From Syntrophomonadaceae bacterium (GTDB taxonomy: Bacteria; Bacillota; Dethiobacteria; DTU022), in contig PWSG01000140.1 of assembly GCA_003564055.1 (NCBI GenBank), positions 1 through 6,037 on the forward strand: 6,037 nt of DNA. Direction: 5' to 3'. The position numbers and the translations under genes are program-made. Below are positions 1 through 6,003 of this stretch, one piece after another. Each line of letters opens with the position of its first letter. The stretch's first letter is position 1. The notes under the pieces were generated by a model, which saw only the letters and a program-made list of their open reading frames with translations, was not told the origin of the DNA and did no database searches.

Positions 1-4
1 AAGT

Positions 5-1939
5 TTATGCCGCTGCATCCCGCTTTAGTACCCGTTCAGCCAGATATTCAATGGTAAAAACTCCACCTAAAAGGGCCAGCCCTATGAGATCCCATGTCCA
101 GGTGGTTTCCATCAGCATTACCGAGCCGACAAAAAGAATAATCCGGTGCCACCAGGGCATCTTGCGTACAAAATAGCCCTGCATCGCTGCCCCGAGGCCG
201 GCACAGGCGATAAAAGCTGTTGTGCAGGCGATAATTATTTCAAGCAGCGGACCCTGCAAAATAAGGGCCGGACCTAAAATAAAGCAAAACGGTACAATGT
301 AAGCCGTTATACCCATCTTGAAGGCCTCGATACCGGTCTGCAGAGGATGCGCACCCGCTATACCTGCTGCTGCATAGGCCGCCAGGCCGACCGGGGGAGT
401 AATATCAGCATCAGTACCGAAGTACAGAATAAAAAGGTGAGAGGCCAGCAGTGGGGCGCCAAGTGAAACCAGGGCCGGGGCAACCAGGGTGGCCAGAATA
501 ATATACTTGGCTGTTGTCGGAACACCAATCCCGAGAATCAGCGAAGCGATCAGGGTATAAAAAAGCCCTGCTAACAGGTTTCCACCCGCCAATAATTCAA
601 TGAGGGTTGAAAATTTTAAGCCCAAACCGGTCATTGTCACCATCCCGATAATAATACCGGCCACTGCGCAGGCGGCAACGACTTCAAGCGCTTTCTGCAC
701 CCCGGATAAAAGAGCTTCATAAATCTCCTTTAGCCCCATACGTGTATCCTGCCTCAGCCAGCTTAAGGCAATAGTCGACAAAAGGGCCCAGAAAACAGAT
801 CTTGAAGGGGAATAATGCATTACAAGCAATACAATGAGAATAATTAAAGGTGTAAAAAAGTAAAACCCTTTTTTTAAAACCTCAAGAAGGTTCGGTAAAT
901 CCTCCTTGGGAACCGGGAGAAGATTATCTTTCAGGGCACGGTAGTGCACCATAAAGAAAGAAGTAATAAAATATAATGCCGCCGGAACTATTGCCGCTAT
1001 CATTACTGTAACATAAGGCACACCAATATATTCAGCCATTACAAACGCGGCCGCTCCCATTACCGGCGGCAGTATTTGCCCCCCCGTAGAAGCATCTGCT
1101 TCTACACCCCCTGCAAATTGCGGCGAGTAGCCAAGTTTTTTCATCAGGGGTATAGTAAAAGTTCCCGTGGTTACAACATTGGCTGTTGAACTGCCGGTAA
1201 TAGAACCAATAAAACCGCTAAATAAAATGGCCGATTTTCCGGGCCCGCCAACGTAATTCCCTGTAAGGGCCAGCGAAAGATCCCTGAAAAAAATACCCGC
1301 CCCCGCCTTATCTAAGAAAGCGCCAAATATAATGAAGAGCAAAATAAATCGCGAAGACACGCCAAGAGGAATGCCAAATATACCGGCATCGGTGAGGTAA
1401 AGGAAAGGAAATATCCGCGCTATTGAATACCCGCGGTGCATAAGCATTCCAGGCATGGCCTGGCCAAAATATGCATAGACAAGAAAAAGGACAGCGATAA
1501 AAACGATCGGCCAGCCGACGGTTCTCCTACCCGCCTCCATAACAATAACAACCAGCAGGGCGCCCAGCACAATATCTGCAGTTACAGGGGCACCCGCTCT
1601 GCCGGCAATAGCGTCAAAATTGAGAATTACATACATACCGAGAACAATGCTGGCCAAAACGAGCAAAACATCGACAACTGTCGGCTTATCGCGCGGTGAT
1701 TTTTTTAAAGATGGGAAGTATAAAAATATCAGGCTGGCAATTAACATCCAGTGTATATTACGAAAAAGCAGGGCAAAAGGGGCGCCGAAATAAGCGGTAT
1801 AAATATGATAGAGTGCTGTTCCTACTGCAATTGAAGCAGCAATATAATACCAGGTGCCTGTAAAGTTTCGATGTTTTCCCTTTAACGCTTCTTCAACAAG
1901 AGCGTCCTTCTGTTTATCCATGAACTTTCCAATTGGCAT
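5..1939 (-). CDS. TAXI-type TRAP transporter permease, fused 4TM/12TM (DctQ-DctM) subunit
   Basis: Integral membrane permease of a tripartite (TRAP) transporter. It would move a small organic acid or amino acid, delivered by the solute-binding protein, into the cell using an ion gradient (family knowledge). The 644-residue product is almost wholly hydrophobic helices. A soluble N-terminus of about 30 residues and a small DctQ-like region (about 30-160) come first. The large DctM-like part carries GSITGSSTANVVTTGT (245-260), EADASTGGQILPPVMG (280-295), GIGVPTTAKY (470-479) and TDADITPPVGLAAYAAAG (509-526), hallmarks of fused TRAP permeases. The ATG at 1939 is chosen because AAAGGAG (1949-1955) sits 9 bases upstream. 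The in-frame TTG at 1948 directly abuts that site. The gene lies 57 bases after the DUF1850 gene and ends the visible cluster. Family assignment is firm; substrate is unknown. Confidence 0.95.
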   Translation of the reverse strand: MPIGKFMDKQKDALVEEALKGKHRNFTGTWYYIAASIAVGTALYHIYTAYFGAPFALLFRNIHWMLIASLIFLYFPSLKKSPRDKPTVVDVLLVLASIVLGMYVILNFDAIAGRAGAPVTADIVLGALLVVIVMEAGRRTVGWPIVFIAVLFLVYAYFGQAMPGMLMHRGYSIARIFPFLYLTDAGIFGIPLGVSSRFILLFIIFGAFLDKAGAGIFFRDLSLALTGNYVGGPGKSAILFSGFIGSITGSSTANVVTTGTFTIPLMKKLGYSPQFAGGVEADASTGGQILPPVMGAAAFVMAEYIGVPYVTVMIAAIVPAALYFITSFFMVHYRALKDNLLPVPKEDLPNLLEVLKKGFYFFTPLIILIVLLVMHYSPSRSVFWALLSTIALSWLRQDTRMGLKEIYEALLSGVQKALEVVAACAVAGIIIGMVTMTGLGLKFSTLIELLAGGNLLAGLFYTLIASLILGIGVPTTAKYIILATLVAPALVSLGAPLLASHLFILYFGTDADITPPVGLAAYAAAGIAGAHPLQTGIEAFKMGITAYIVPFCFILGPALILQGPLLEIIIACTTAFIACAGLGAAMQGYFVRKMPWWHRIILFVGSVMLMETTWTWDLIGLALLGGVFTIEYLAERVLKRDAAA

Positions 1940-1948
1940 GTTCTGCAA

Positions 1949-1955
1949 CTCCTTT
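1949..1955 (-). promoter_or_regulatory. Ribosome binding site fixing the TRAP permease start
   Basis: The minus strand reads AAAGGAG, 9 bases before the ATG at 1939. The alternative in-frame TTG at 1948 directly follows this site with no spacer, so it is unlikely to be used. Confidence 0.8.
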
Positions 1956-1996
1956 TACAAGTTCAGTTTACCCGTTCATGTGCGCATTGTAATTCT

Positions 1997-2476
1997 TCAC
2001 TGTTCATCGATAACAATTACCAACAAGGTTCCACCCGGAGCCAAATGATTTAAAGAAATACTTATACCCTGGTCTTTCAAAACCACCTCCTGGGGCACCG
2101 TCCTCGCTACCCGCAGGGGCAGTTTTTCAAAAAACCTGTCATAACCGCTAACTCTAACCTGATCAGCCTCAAAGGAAAATTCGAGATTTGCTCCTGATTC
2201 CAAGCCGGCACCATACCAGGAATACTTTTCCTCCAGCAGCAATAATCCGTCTTCCTGTATTTCAAAGAGGGCAGTAACCGGCGTTCGATCAGAAGAATGG
2301 ATATACTTCAAGATTAATAACTCACCGGGTTTAACTTGAAGCTGGTAAATTGCTTCATCAGTATGACCCTTATAAAAAGTCAGATAATGGGCAGTCGGGT
2401 GCCCTCCTCTAAAAAAGAAGGCACCCGCTGCAATAATCACAAGCAATATAATAATCAGGATCCATTTTTTATCGAT
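1997..2476 (-). CDS. DUF1850 domain protein of the TRAP cluster
   Basis: Small protein of a family (DUF1850) regularly encoded beside fused TAXI-TRAP permeases; its role is unknown, perhaps an accessory or assembly factor. Diagnostic segments, numbered in the 159-residue form, are KYIHSSDRTPV (about 57-67), then GLLLLEEKYSWYGAGLESG (about 77-95). An N-terminal hydrophobic helix (about 5-22) suggests a membrane anchor or signal peptide with an exported beta-rich domain. The start is unusual. The reading frame opens after a TAA at 2480-2482, and no in-frame ATG occurs before the helix. A strong GGAGG (2483-2487) stands 6-7 bases before an in-frame ATC at 2476, which would give M-D-K-K-W and then the helix. 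The first conventional start is TTG at 2446, which lacks a good ribosome binding site and would cut off the positive residues and half the helix. The coordinates given follow the ATC reading; 1997-2446 is the conservative minimum. Confidence 0.8.
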   Translation of the reverse strand: MDKKWILIIILLVIIAAGAFFFRGGHPTAHYLTFYKGHTDEAIYQLQVKPGELLILKYIHSSDRTPVTALFEIQEDGLLLLEEKYSWYGAGLESGANLEFSFEADQVRVSGYDRFFEKLPLRVARTVPQEVVLKDQGISISLNHLAPGGTLLVIVIDEQ

Positions 2477-2478
2477 GG

Positions 2479-2503
2479 CTTACCTCCGTGGGAGACAGGC
2501 AAG
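2479..2503 (-). other. Possible hairpin covering the DUF1850 ribosome binding site
   Basis: On the minus strand CTTGC pairs with GTAAG, and CTCC pairs with GGAG around a CAC loop, with a four-base bulge (CTGT) on the 5' side. This gives nine pairs including one G-U and buries the GGAGG. It could reduce DUF1850 translation unless ribosomes arriving from upstream open it. Folding energy was not computed and the stem is interrupted, so this is tentative. Confidence 0.3.
2483..2487 (-). promoter_or_regulatory. Strong ribosome binding site upstream of the DUF1850 gene
   Basis: The minus strand reads GGAGG (GGAGGT at 2482-2487), followed by TAAGCC and then ATCGAT. Spacing is ideal for initiation at the ATC at 2476. 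The nearest ATG (2465) is 17 bases away and in a different frame. This site is the main reason to place the DUF1850 start upstream of the TTG at 2446. Confidence 0.6.
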
Positions 2504-2532
2504 CTCGGTTCCTCCCATATATCCTTTTCAAA

Positions 2533-3540
2533 TTACTGATGCTCTTGAAAATAAAGCTCAGCACCAGCATGGAAAGGCACAGGCGCTTCAGCTGCCAGGG
2601 CTACCTGGAAATTTCGAGCAATCGGGTGAATACCAATCAGCTCAGCCAGGGAATCCTCATGGAAAATTGCTGAAATCAGTTCGTAGACCAACTGTTCATC
2701 CATATCTTCATGAACAAGCATCAGGTTACCGACAGTCAGGGCAGGCACATCTTCTGCCAGGCCGTAATGACCTTCAGGAATTGCTCCCGGGGAAAAGTAG
2801 GGGTAATCTTCAATAATTGCATCGATTAGTTCTGCGCTCATTGGTACAAACTTAACATCCCTTGCGGCCTGGATCTGATCTACAACAGCTGCCGGAGAAG
2901 CAAAGTTGTAAAATACTGCATCAACCATACCGTCAATCAGAGCTTCGGCTGCCTCGGGTTGTGAATAGTTCACGGCATTTACTTCATCCATAATGCCGGC
3001 AGCTTCAAGAATTATATAAGATGTAACTTCACAGCCGCTGCCGGGAGCATCAACACTGACAGTTTTACCAGCAAGGTCAGCTACGGATTCAATACCTGAG
3101 CCTTCAAGTGTCAGCAGGTGCTGCTGGGCCGGATACATGGAGAAAAGGGTACGTATCGGCAGTGCGCCATCATCTTCAAATGCTCCTTCACCAACATAAG
3201 CATCCCAGGCCACGTTAGCCATGGCCATACCCATGTCTGATTCCCCTGCAGCTACCAGGCGGCTGTTCTCAACTGAAGCACCGGTAGTTTCAGACATCGC
3301 GGTAACACCTTCTATTCTGCGCTCAAAAACGTAAGCCAGACCGGCTCCAAGCGGAAAATATACACCACCGGGGCTTCCGGCAGCAACGACAATGAATATA
3401 TCCTCGTCAACAGGTTCATCGACTGGCTCTTCATCTACTGGCTCTTCAACAACCTCTTCTGCCGGCTCACAACCAAACACTGCAAAAAACATGGCAGCTA
3501 TTAAAAACATGCTCAACAAACAGGTAATATTCTTTCTCAT
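2533..3540 (-). CDS. TAXI family TRAP transporter solute-binding lipoprotein
   Basis: Extracytoplasmic substrate-binding subunit of the TRAP transporter, 335 residues. A basic start (MRKN) and hydrophobic stretch lead to AVFGC, so Cys24 is the likely lipid-anchored residue; Phe at -2 is slightly atypical for a lipobox. Residues 25-47 form an acidic linker with repeated EEPVD/DEPVD units. The binding domain begins near residue 48 with the TAXI signature GSPGGVYFPLG (55-65), followed by ETTGASVENSRLV (84-96) and GKTVSVDAPGSG (158-169). The ATG at 3540 is chosen because AGGAGG (3549-3554) lies 8 bases upstream. The ATG at 3546 is only 2 bases from that site, and a start at 3597 would put a polar extension before the signal peptide. 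It lies first in the TRAP cluster. Characterised TAXI proteins include glutamate binders, but the ligand here is not known. Confidence 0.93.
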   Translation of the reverse strand: MRKNITCLLSMFLIAAMFFAVFGCEPAEEVVEEPVDEEPVDEPVDEDIFIVVAAGSPGGVYFPLGAGLAYVFERRIEGVTAMSETTGASVENSRLVAAGESDMGMAMANVAWDAYVGEGAFEDDGALPIRTLFSMYPAQQHLLTLEGSGIESVADLAGKTVSVDAPGSGCEVTSYIILEAAGIMDEVNAVNYSQPEAAEALIDGMVDAVFYNFASPAAVVDQIQAARDVKFVPMSAELIDAIIEDYPYFSPGAIPEGHYGLAEDVPALTVGNLMLVHEDMDEQLVYELISAIFHEDSLAELIGIHPIARNFQVALAAEAPVPFHAGAELYFQEHQ

Positions 3541-3799
3541 TTCCATGACCTCCTCATATTTTATAAAACTCTCAAAACTATCCGTCCAACACGTCATTCT
3601 TTCCGCCCCTGTGAAAACCCCCTTTCAGTCAAAATCCGGCCTGTAGAGGAAAGACAAAGTAACACCTGTAAAGAAGCTTGCGAGGTTGTATTACACCTCC
3701 TTGAAATACTTTTTCTGCTTATGTGGAATATTGTGTATAGCCTATTTTTTCAACGCAAAATAAGATTATCCTTCTTTTTAAGCAATAATAAGATAAATA
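3541..3799 (-). other. Intergenic region / possible leader of the TRAP cluster
   Basis: This 259-base gap separates the aminomutase gene from the solute-binding protein gene. The half next to the aminomutase is very AT-rich. The half next to the binding protein contains richer islands: an orphan AAGGAGGTGT (3693-3702) that is not followed by a start codon at normal distance, a short inverted repeat GAGGT/ACCTC (3682-3699), and TGAAA/TTTCA around six bases (3612-3627). No consensus sigma-A promoter and no convincing terminator was found. It may be an untranslated leader, a remnant of something else, or a spacer within one long transcript. No known riboswitch class was recognised. Confidence 0.4.
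3549..3554 (-). promoter_or_regulatory. Ribosome binding site fixing the solute-binding protein start
   Basis: The minus strand reads AGGAGG, 8 bases before the ATG at 3540 and only 2 bases before the in-frame ATG at 3546. The spacing favours 3540, whose product begins directly with a typical lipoprotein signal peptide. Confidence 0.8.
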
Positions 3800-5038
3800 T
3801 TAATTTTCGTAGCGGACAATTTTGTTTTCCCAGGTTCTGATCATAATGTAACCTTTTCCGCTGCTGACAAGGTATTCGGGTAGCATCGGGGTTTTGCCCT
3901 GTCCCAGCGGAGCGTTGACGACAAAGGTCGGTATAGCTAAACCTGAAGTATAACCGCGGAGGTTTTCCATAATTTCTATGCCTTCTTCGACCTTGGTTCT
4001 AAAGTGAGAAGTCCCCTTGACCGCCTTGGCATGAAATATGTAATAAGGGCGAACCATGGCCTGCAGCAGGTCCTGGTTTAGTTTGCGGATAATAAAGGGG
4101 TCGTTATTTACCCCATTTAAAAGCACTGTCTGGTTACCTAAACCGACTCCGGCTCGGGCCAGCTTAAAGCAAGCTTCGCGGGCGCGCGGGGTAACTTCCA
4201 GGGGATGGTTATAGTGCGTATTGATGTAGAGCGGTAAATGCTCCGAGAATATTTTACACAGTTCATCATCTATTCTCTGCGGCATGGTAACAAGCGTTCG
4301 TGATCCGAAACGCTTGATTTCAACATGCTCAATCTGATCAAGTTCATCAAGGAGCCAGGCTATGGTCTGGTTATCCTGCATAAATCCATCCCCGCCTGTA
4401 AGCAATATATCGCGGACTTCCTCGTTCTTACGCACGTAATCTAATGCTTCTTCAAGCTGCTCGCGGGGAGTTGCAAGATCCTTTTCCCCGATTGACCTTC
4501 TCCGCTGGCAGTGACGGCAGTACATGGCGCACTGGTTAGTAACTTTTATAATCAGGCGATCTGCATAACGACGTGTAACGGCCGTTGTCGGGGAAGTATA
4601 TTCTTCGCCCATTGGATCATCATAGCCGCCCTCGTCAAGATGTTCCTCGATTGTAGGAATGCACTGACGCTTGACAGGATCATCGGGATCGTCAGGATCA
4701 ATCAGGCTTAAATAATATGGTGAAACAGCCCAGCGGTATTGCGAACCGGTCTTATCAATTTCTTCGATCTCTTTTTTTCCCAGGGGCAGCAATTCTTTTA
4801 GCACACCTGTAGTAGTAATCCGGTTTTTAAGCTGCCAGCGCCAGTTATCCCAGTCATCATCGGATGCTTTGAAGTAATCTTTGATCCTTTTCTGGTTTTC
4901 AAGAATCTGCGGCCAGCGCTTAAAACCGGCTGGTATTGTCTTTAAAGCTTCCCTGTAATCGTCTACCCTGCCTTTAAGTTCTTCCGCCCGCTTAAGGGCA
5001 ATTTTCTGTTTTTCATTTATACTTTTACCAGGCTCCAT
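3800..5038 (-). CDS. eam: Glutamate 2,3-aminomutase (radical SAM, PLP-dependent, KamA family)
   Basis: Cytoplasmic enzyme that interconverts L-glutamate and beta-glutamate (3-aminoglutarate) by radical 1,2-amino migration, using a [4Fe-4S] cluster, S-adenosylmethionine and pyridoxal phosphate. The 412-residue protein has the cluster motif CAMYCRHC (Cys170, 174, 177), followed by QRRR, where Arg179 should hold the substrate carboxylate. It also has the SAM-binding GGD (215-217) and the PLP lysine in GQGKTP (Lys382). The two aspartates that bind the side-chain amine in lysine 2,3-aminomutase (Asp293, Asp330 in the clostridial enzyme) are Lys338 and Asn375 here, the pair reported for glutamate 2,3-aminomutase. 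The zinc-site cysteines of the lysine enzyme are missing. The ATG at 5038 has GGAGGG 8 bases upstream. A near-consensus promoter precedes the gene, and the TRAP transporter cluster follows on the same strand. The specificity call rests on residues and is strong but untested. Confidence 0.9.
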   Translation of the reverse strand: MEPGKSINEKQKIALKRAEELKGRVDDYREALKTIPAGFKRWPQILENQKRIKDYFKASDDDWDNWRWQLKNRITTTGVLKELLPLGKKEIEEIDKTGSQYRWAVSPYYLSLIDPDDPDDPVKRQCIPTIEEHLDEGGYDDPMGEEYTSPTTAVTRRYADRLIIKVTNQCAMYCRHCQRRRSIGEKDLATPREQLEEALDYVRKNEEVRDILLTGGDGFMQDNQTIAWLLDELDQIEHVEIKRFGSRTLVTMPQRIDDELCKIFSEHLPLYINTHYNHPLEVTPRAREACFKLARAGVGLGNQTVLLNGVNNDPFIIRKLNQDLLQAMVRPYYIFHAKAVKGTSHFRTKVEEGIEIMENLRGYTSGLAIPTFVVNAPLGQGKTPMLPEYLVSSGKGYIMIRTWENKIVRYEN

Positions 5039-5046
5039 TAATGTTT

Positions 5047-5052
5047 CCCTCC
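5047..5052 (-). promoter_or_regulatory. Ribosome binding site of the aminomutase gene
   Basis: The minus strand reads GGAGGG, 8 bases before the ATG at 5038, which supports that start. Confidence 0.8.
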
Positions 5053-5084
5053 ATATCGACAGTTACTGGCATTTATTATCATCT

Positions 5085-5113
5085 AGTATACTTACAAAAT
5101 ATTTTAGTGTCAA
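5085..5113 (-). promoter_or_regulatory. Near-consensus sigma-A promoter for the aminomutase gene
   Basis: On the minus strand TTGACA (5108-5113) is followed after exactly 17 bases by TATACT (5085-5090). This matches the -35 box perfectly and the -10 box in five of six positions. Transcription should begin near 5078, giving a leader of about 40 bases. The -35 box shares two T bases with the T-tract of the upstream terminator. As no terminator is evident after the aminomutase gene, this promoter might also feed the TRAP cluster. Confidence 0.85.
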
Positions 5114-5143
5114 AAAAAAGGCTCCAGGGATTAACCTGGAACC
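5112..5143 (-). terminator. Intrinsic terminator of the secreted-protein gene
   Basis: On the minus strand GGTTCCAGG (5135-5143) and CCTGGAGCC (5120-5128) form a nine-pair stem with one G-U pair and a six-base loop, followed at once by eight T residues (5112-5119). It begins about 40 bases after the stop codon of the secreted-protein gene. It separates that gene from the aminomutase transcription unit. The T-tract is lost when read on the plus strand, so it acts in one direction. Confidence 0.9.
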
Positions 5144-5182
5144 TCTATATGTTCCTTAATAAAGCTCTCTTGCGGAACTGGT

Positions 5183-5776
5183 TTAATTCCCTTTCCAAAA
5201 ACCGCCTTTTCCGTTTCCGCTTGTTACTTCCGTAATCTCCCATACTTCAGCATATCCTATTACTTCCATGCGATCTTGCATATAACGCCCGACTTCGTGA
5301 ATTCTTCTTGTTATACCACCGGTATTACCAAAATAGTTCCGGGTTTTAAGATAACTTCCGTCCGAGCCAACGCTATAACCAGCTGATTGCCTGATATAGC
5401 CACTTTCCCCGGGATCCATTTCTACACCGGTCTGAAGCAGTGCTTGATCCAATTCAATATCGCTGATAATTCTCACATGTTCATTTGCTGCCGCATCAAG
5501 AGCTGTAGTTCCAAAAAAGTAATTCTCAATATAAACATTTGTTCCATCTATATCCACATTGTCAAGTACAACTTGAGTGCCGCCGACTTCACCCTTTCCT
5601 GTTACCAGGAAGTATGTACTTCCAACTGGTACGTTGACTTCTTTTTCATGAAATACATCGCCGATATACCTGAATCCTACAGCTGTATAGTTTCTAATTG
5701 AAGCGAGCGTCGGCGCAGCAAAAACTGATAAGACCAGTATTGTCAATACAGCGACAGCTAATACCCGTTTCTTCAT
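5183..5776 (-). CDS. Secreted protein of unknown function
   Basis: Not recognised as any family. The 197-residue product starts with a clear signal peptide: MKKR, a hydrophobic core to about residue 19, then AAPTLAS, with cleavage plausible after Ala25. The mature part (about 172 residues) has no cysteine and no further membrane helix. It alternates short hydrophobic and polar stretches suggestive of beta structure (about 44-86). It contains two similar short elements, ENYFFGTT (84-91) and RNYFGNTG (146-153), and a Gly/Lys-rich tail, SGNGKGGFWKGN. The ATG at 5776 is the first possible start, because a TAA in the same frame lies directly before it. The ribosome binding site AAAGGA (5789-5794) is rather distant at 12 bases. 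The gene lies downstream of tRNA-Pro and has its own terminator. It might be a surface or spore-coat-type protein, but nothing in the sequence establishes that. Confidence 0.8.
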   Translation of the reverse strand: MKKRVLAVAVLTILVLSVFAAPTLASIRNYTAVGFRYIGDVFHEKEVNVPVGSTYFLVTGKGEVGGTQVVLDNVDIDGTNVYIENYFFGTTALDAAANEHVRIISDIELDQALLQTGVEMDPGESGYIRQSAGYSVGSDGSYLKTRNYFGNTGGITRRIHEVGRYMQDRMEVIGYAEVWEITEVTSGNGKGGFWKGN

Positions 5777-5853
5777 TTAGCGGGCACATCCTTTCATTTT
5801 AAATCATTCCTTACCTTTATTAACCCTTTATCATCTCCTTCCTGAAAAAATAA

Positions 5854-5930
5854 TGGTCGGAGCGAAAGGATTTGAACCTTCGACCTCTTGACCCCCAGTC
5901 AAGCGCGCTACCAAGCTGCGCCACGCCCCG
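5854..5930 (-). tRNA. tRNA-Pro (anticodon GGG)
   Basis: The minus strand folds as a complete 77-base cloverleaf with encoded CCA. The acceptor arms CGGGGCG/CGCTCCG pair with one G-U, and the D stem is GCGC/GCGC. The anticodon stem CTTGA/TCAAG encloses the loop CTGGGGG, placing anticodon GGG at 5894-5896. The T stem is GAAGG/CCTTT around TTCAAAT. The discriminator base is A, followed by CCA (5854-5856). It would read CCC and CCU codons. A good promoter lies about 45 bases upstream. Confidence 0.97.
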
Positions 5931-5974
5931 ATAATATAAATGTTTAATTTAATTGTCTTATCAATTCTTAAACC

Positions 5975-6003
5975 ATTTTAATGCAAGGGTAAAAAAAAGT
6001 CAA
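5975..6003 (-). promoter_or_regulatory. Sigma-A promoter for tRNA-Pro
   Basis: On the minus strand TTGACT (5998-6003) and TAAAAT (5975-5980) are separated by exactly 17 bases, each matching consensus in five of six positions. Transcription should start near 5968, leaving a leader of about 38 bases to be trimmed from the tRNA. Only a short T-rich stretch (TTATTTTTT, about 5846-5854) separates the tRNA from the secreted-protein gene, so this promoter may also serve that gene. Confidence 0.75.

Noticed and set aside
1940..1996. Tiny ATG frames between the DUF1850 and permease genes
   Set aside because: They are three codons long with no ribosome binding site of their own, consistent with ordinary spacer.
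3560..3589. TTGGAC with 18-base spacing to TATAAA as a promoter of the TRAP cluster
   Set aside because: The -35 box is poor, and transcription would begin inside the ribosome binding site, leaving no usable leader.
3541..3597. Longer start for the solute-binding protein at 3597 or 3546
   Set aside because: A start at 3597 adds a polar stretch before the signal peptide and lacks a ribosome binding site. The ATG at 3546 is only 2 bases from AGGAGG.
3756..3782. Hairpin after the aminomutase gene as a terminator
   Set aside because: The arms (AAAAGA / TCTTATTTT) are almost pure A-T with a bulge, so the stem would be too weak for a confident call.
3800..5038. Naming the aminomutase lysine 2,3-aminomutase
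   Set aside because: Both lysine-binding aspartates are replaced by Lys338 and Asn375, and the zinc-site cysteines are absent, as expected for the glutamate enzyme.
1436..5701. Several open frames of 60-113 codons on the plus strand
   Set aside because: They lie opposite the well-supported minus-strand genes, or in the 5041-5235 case cross the promoter and terminator. They show no recognisable domains or good ribosome binding sites.
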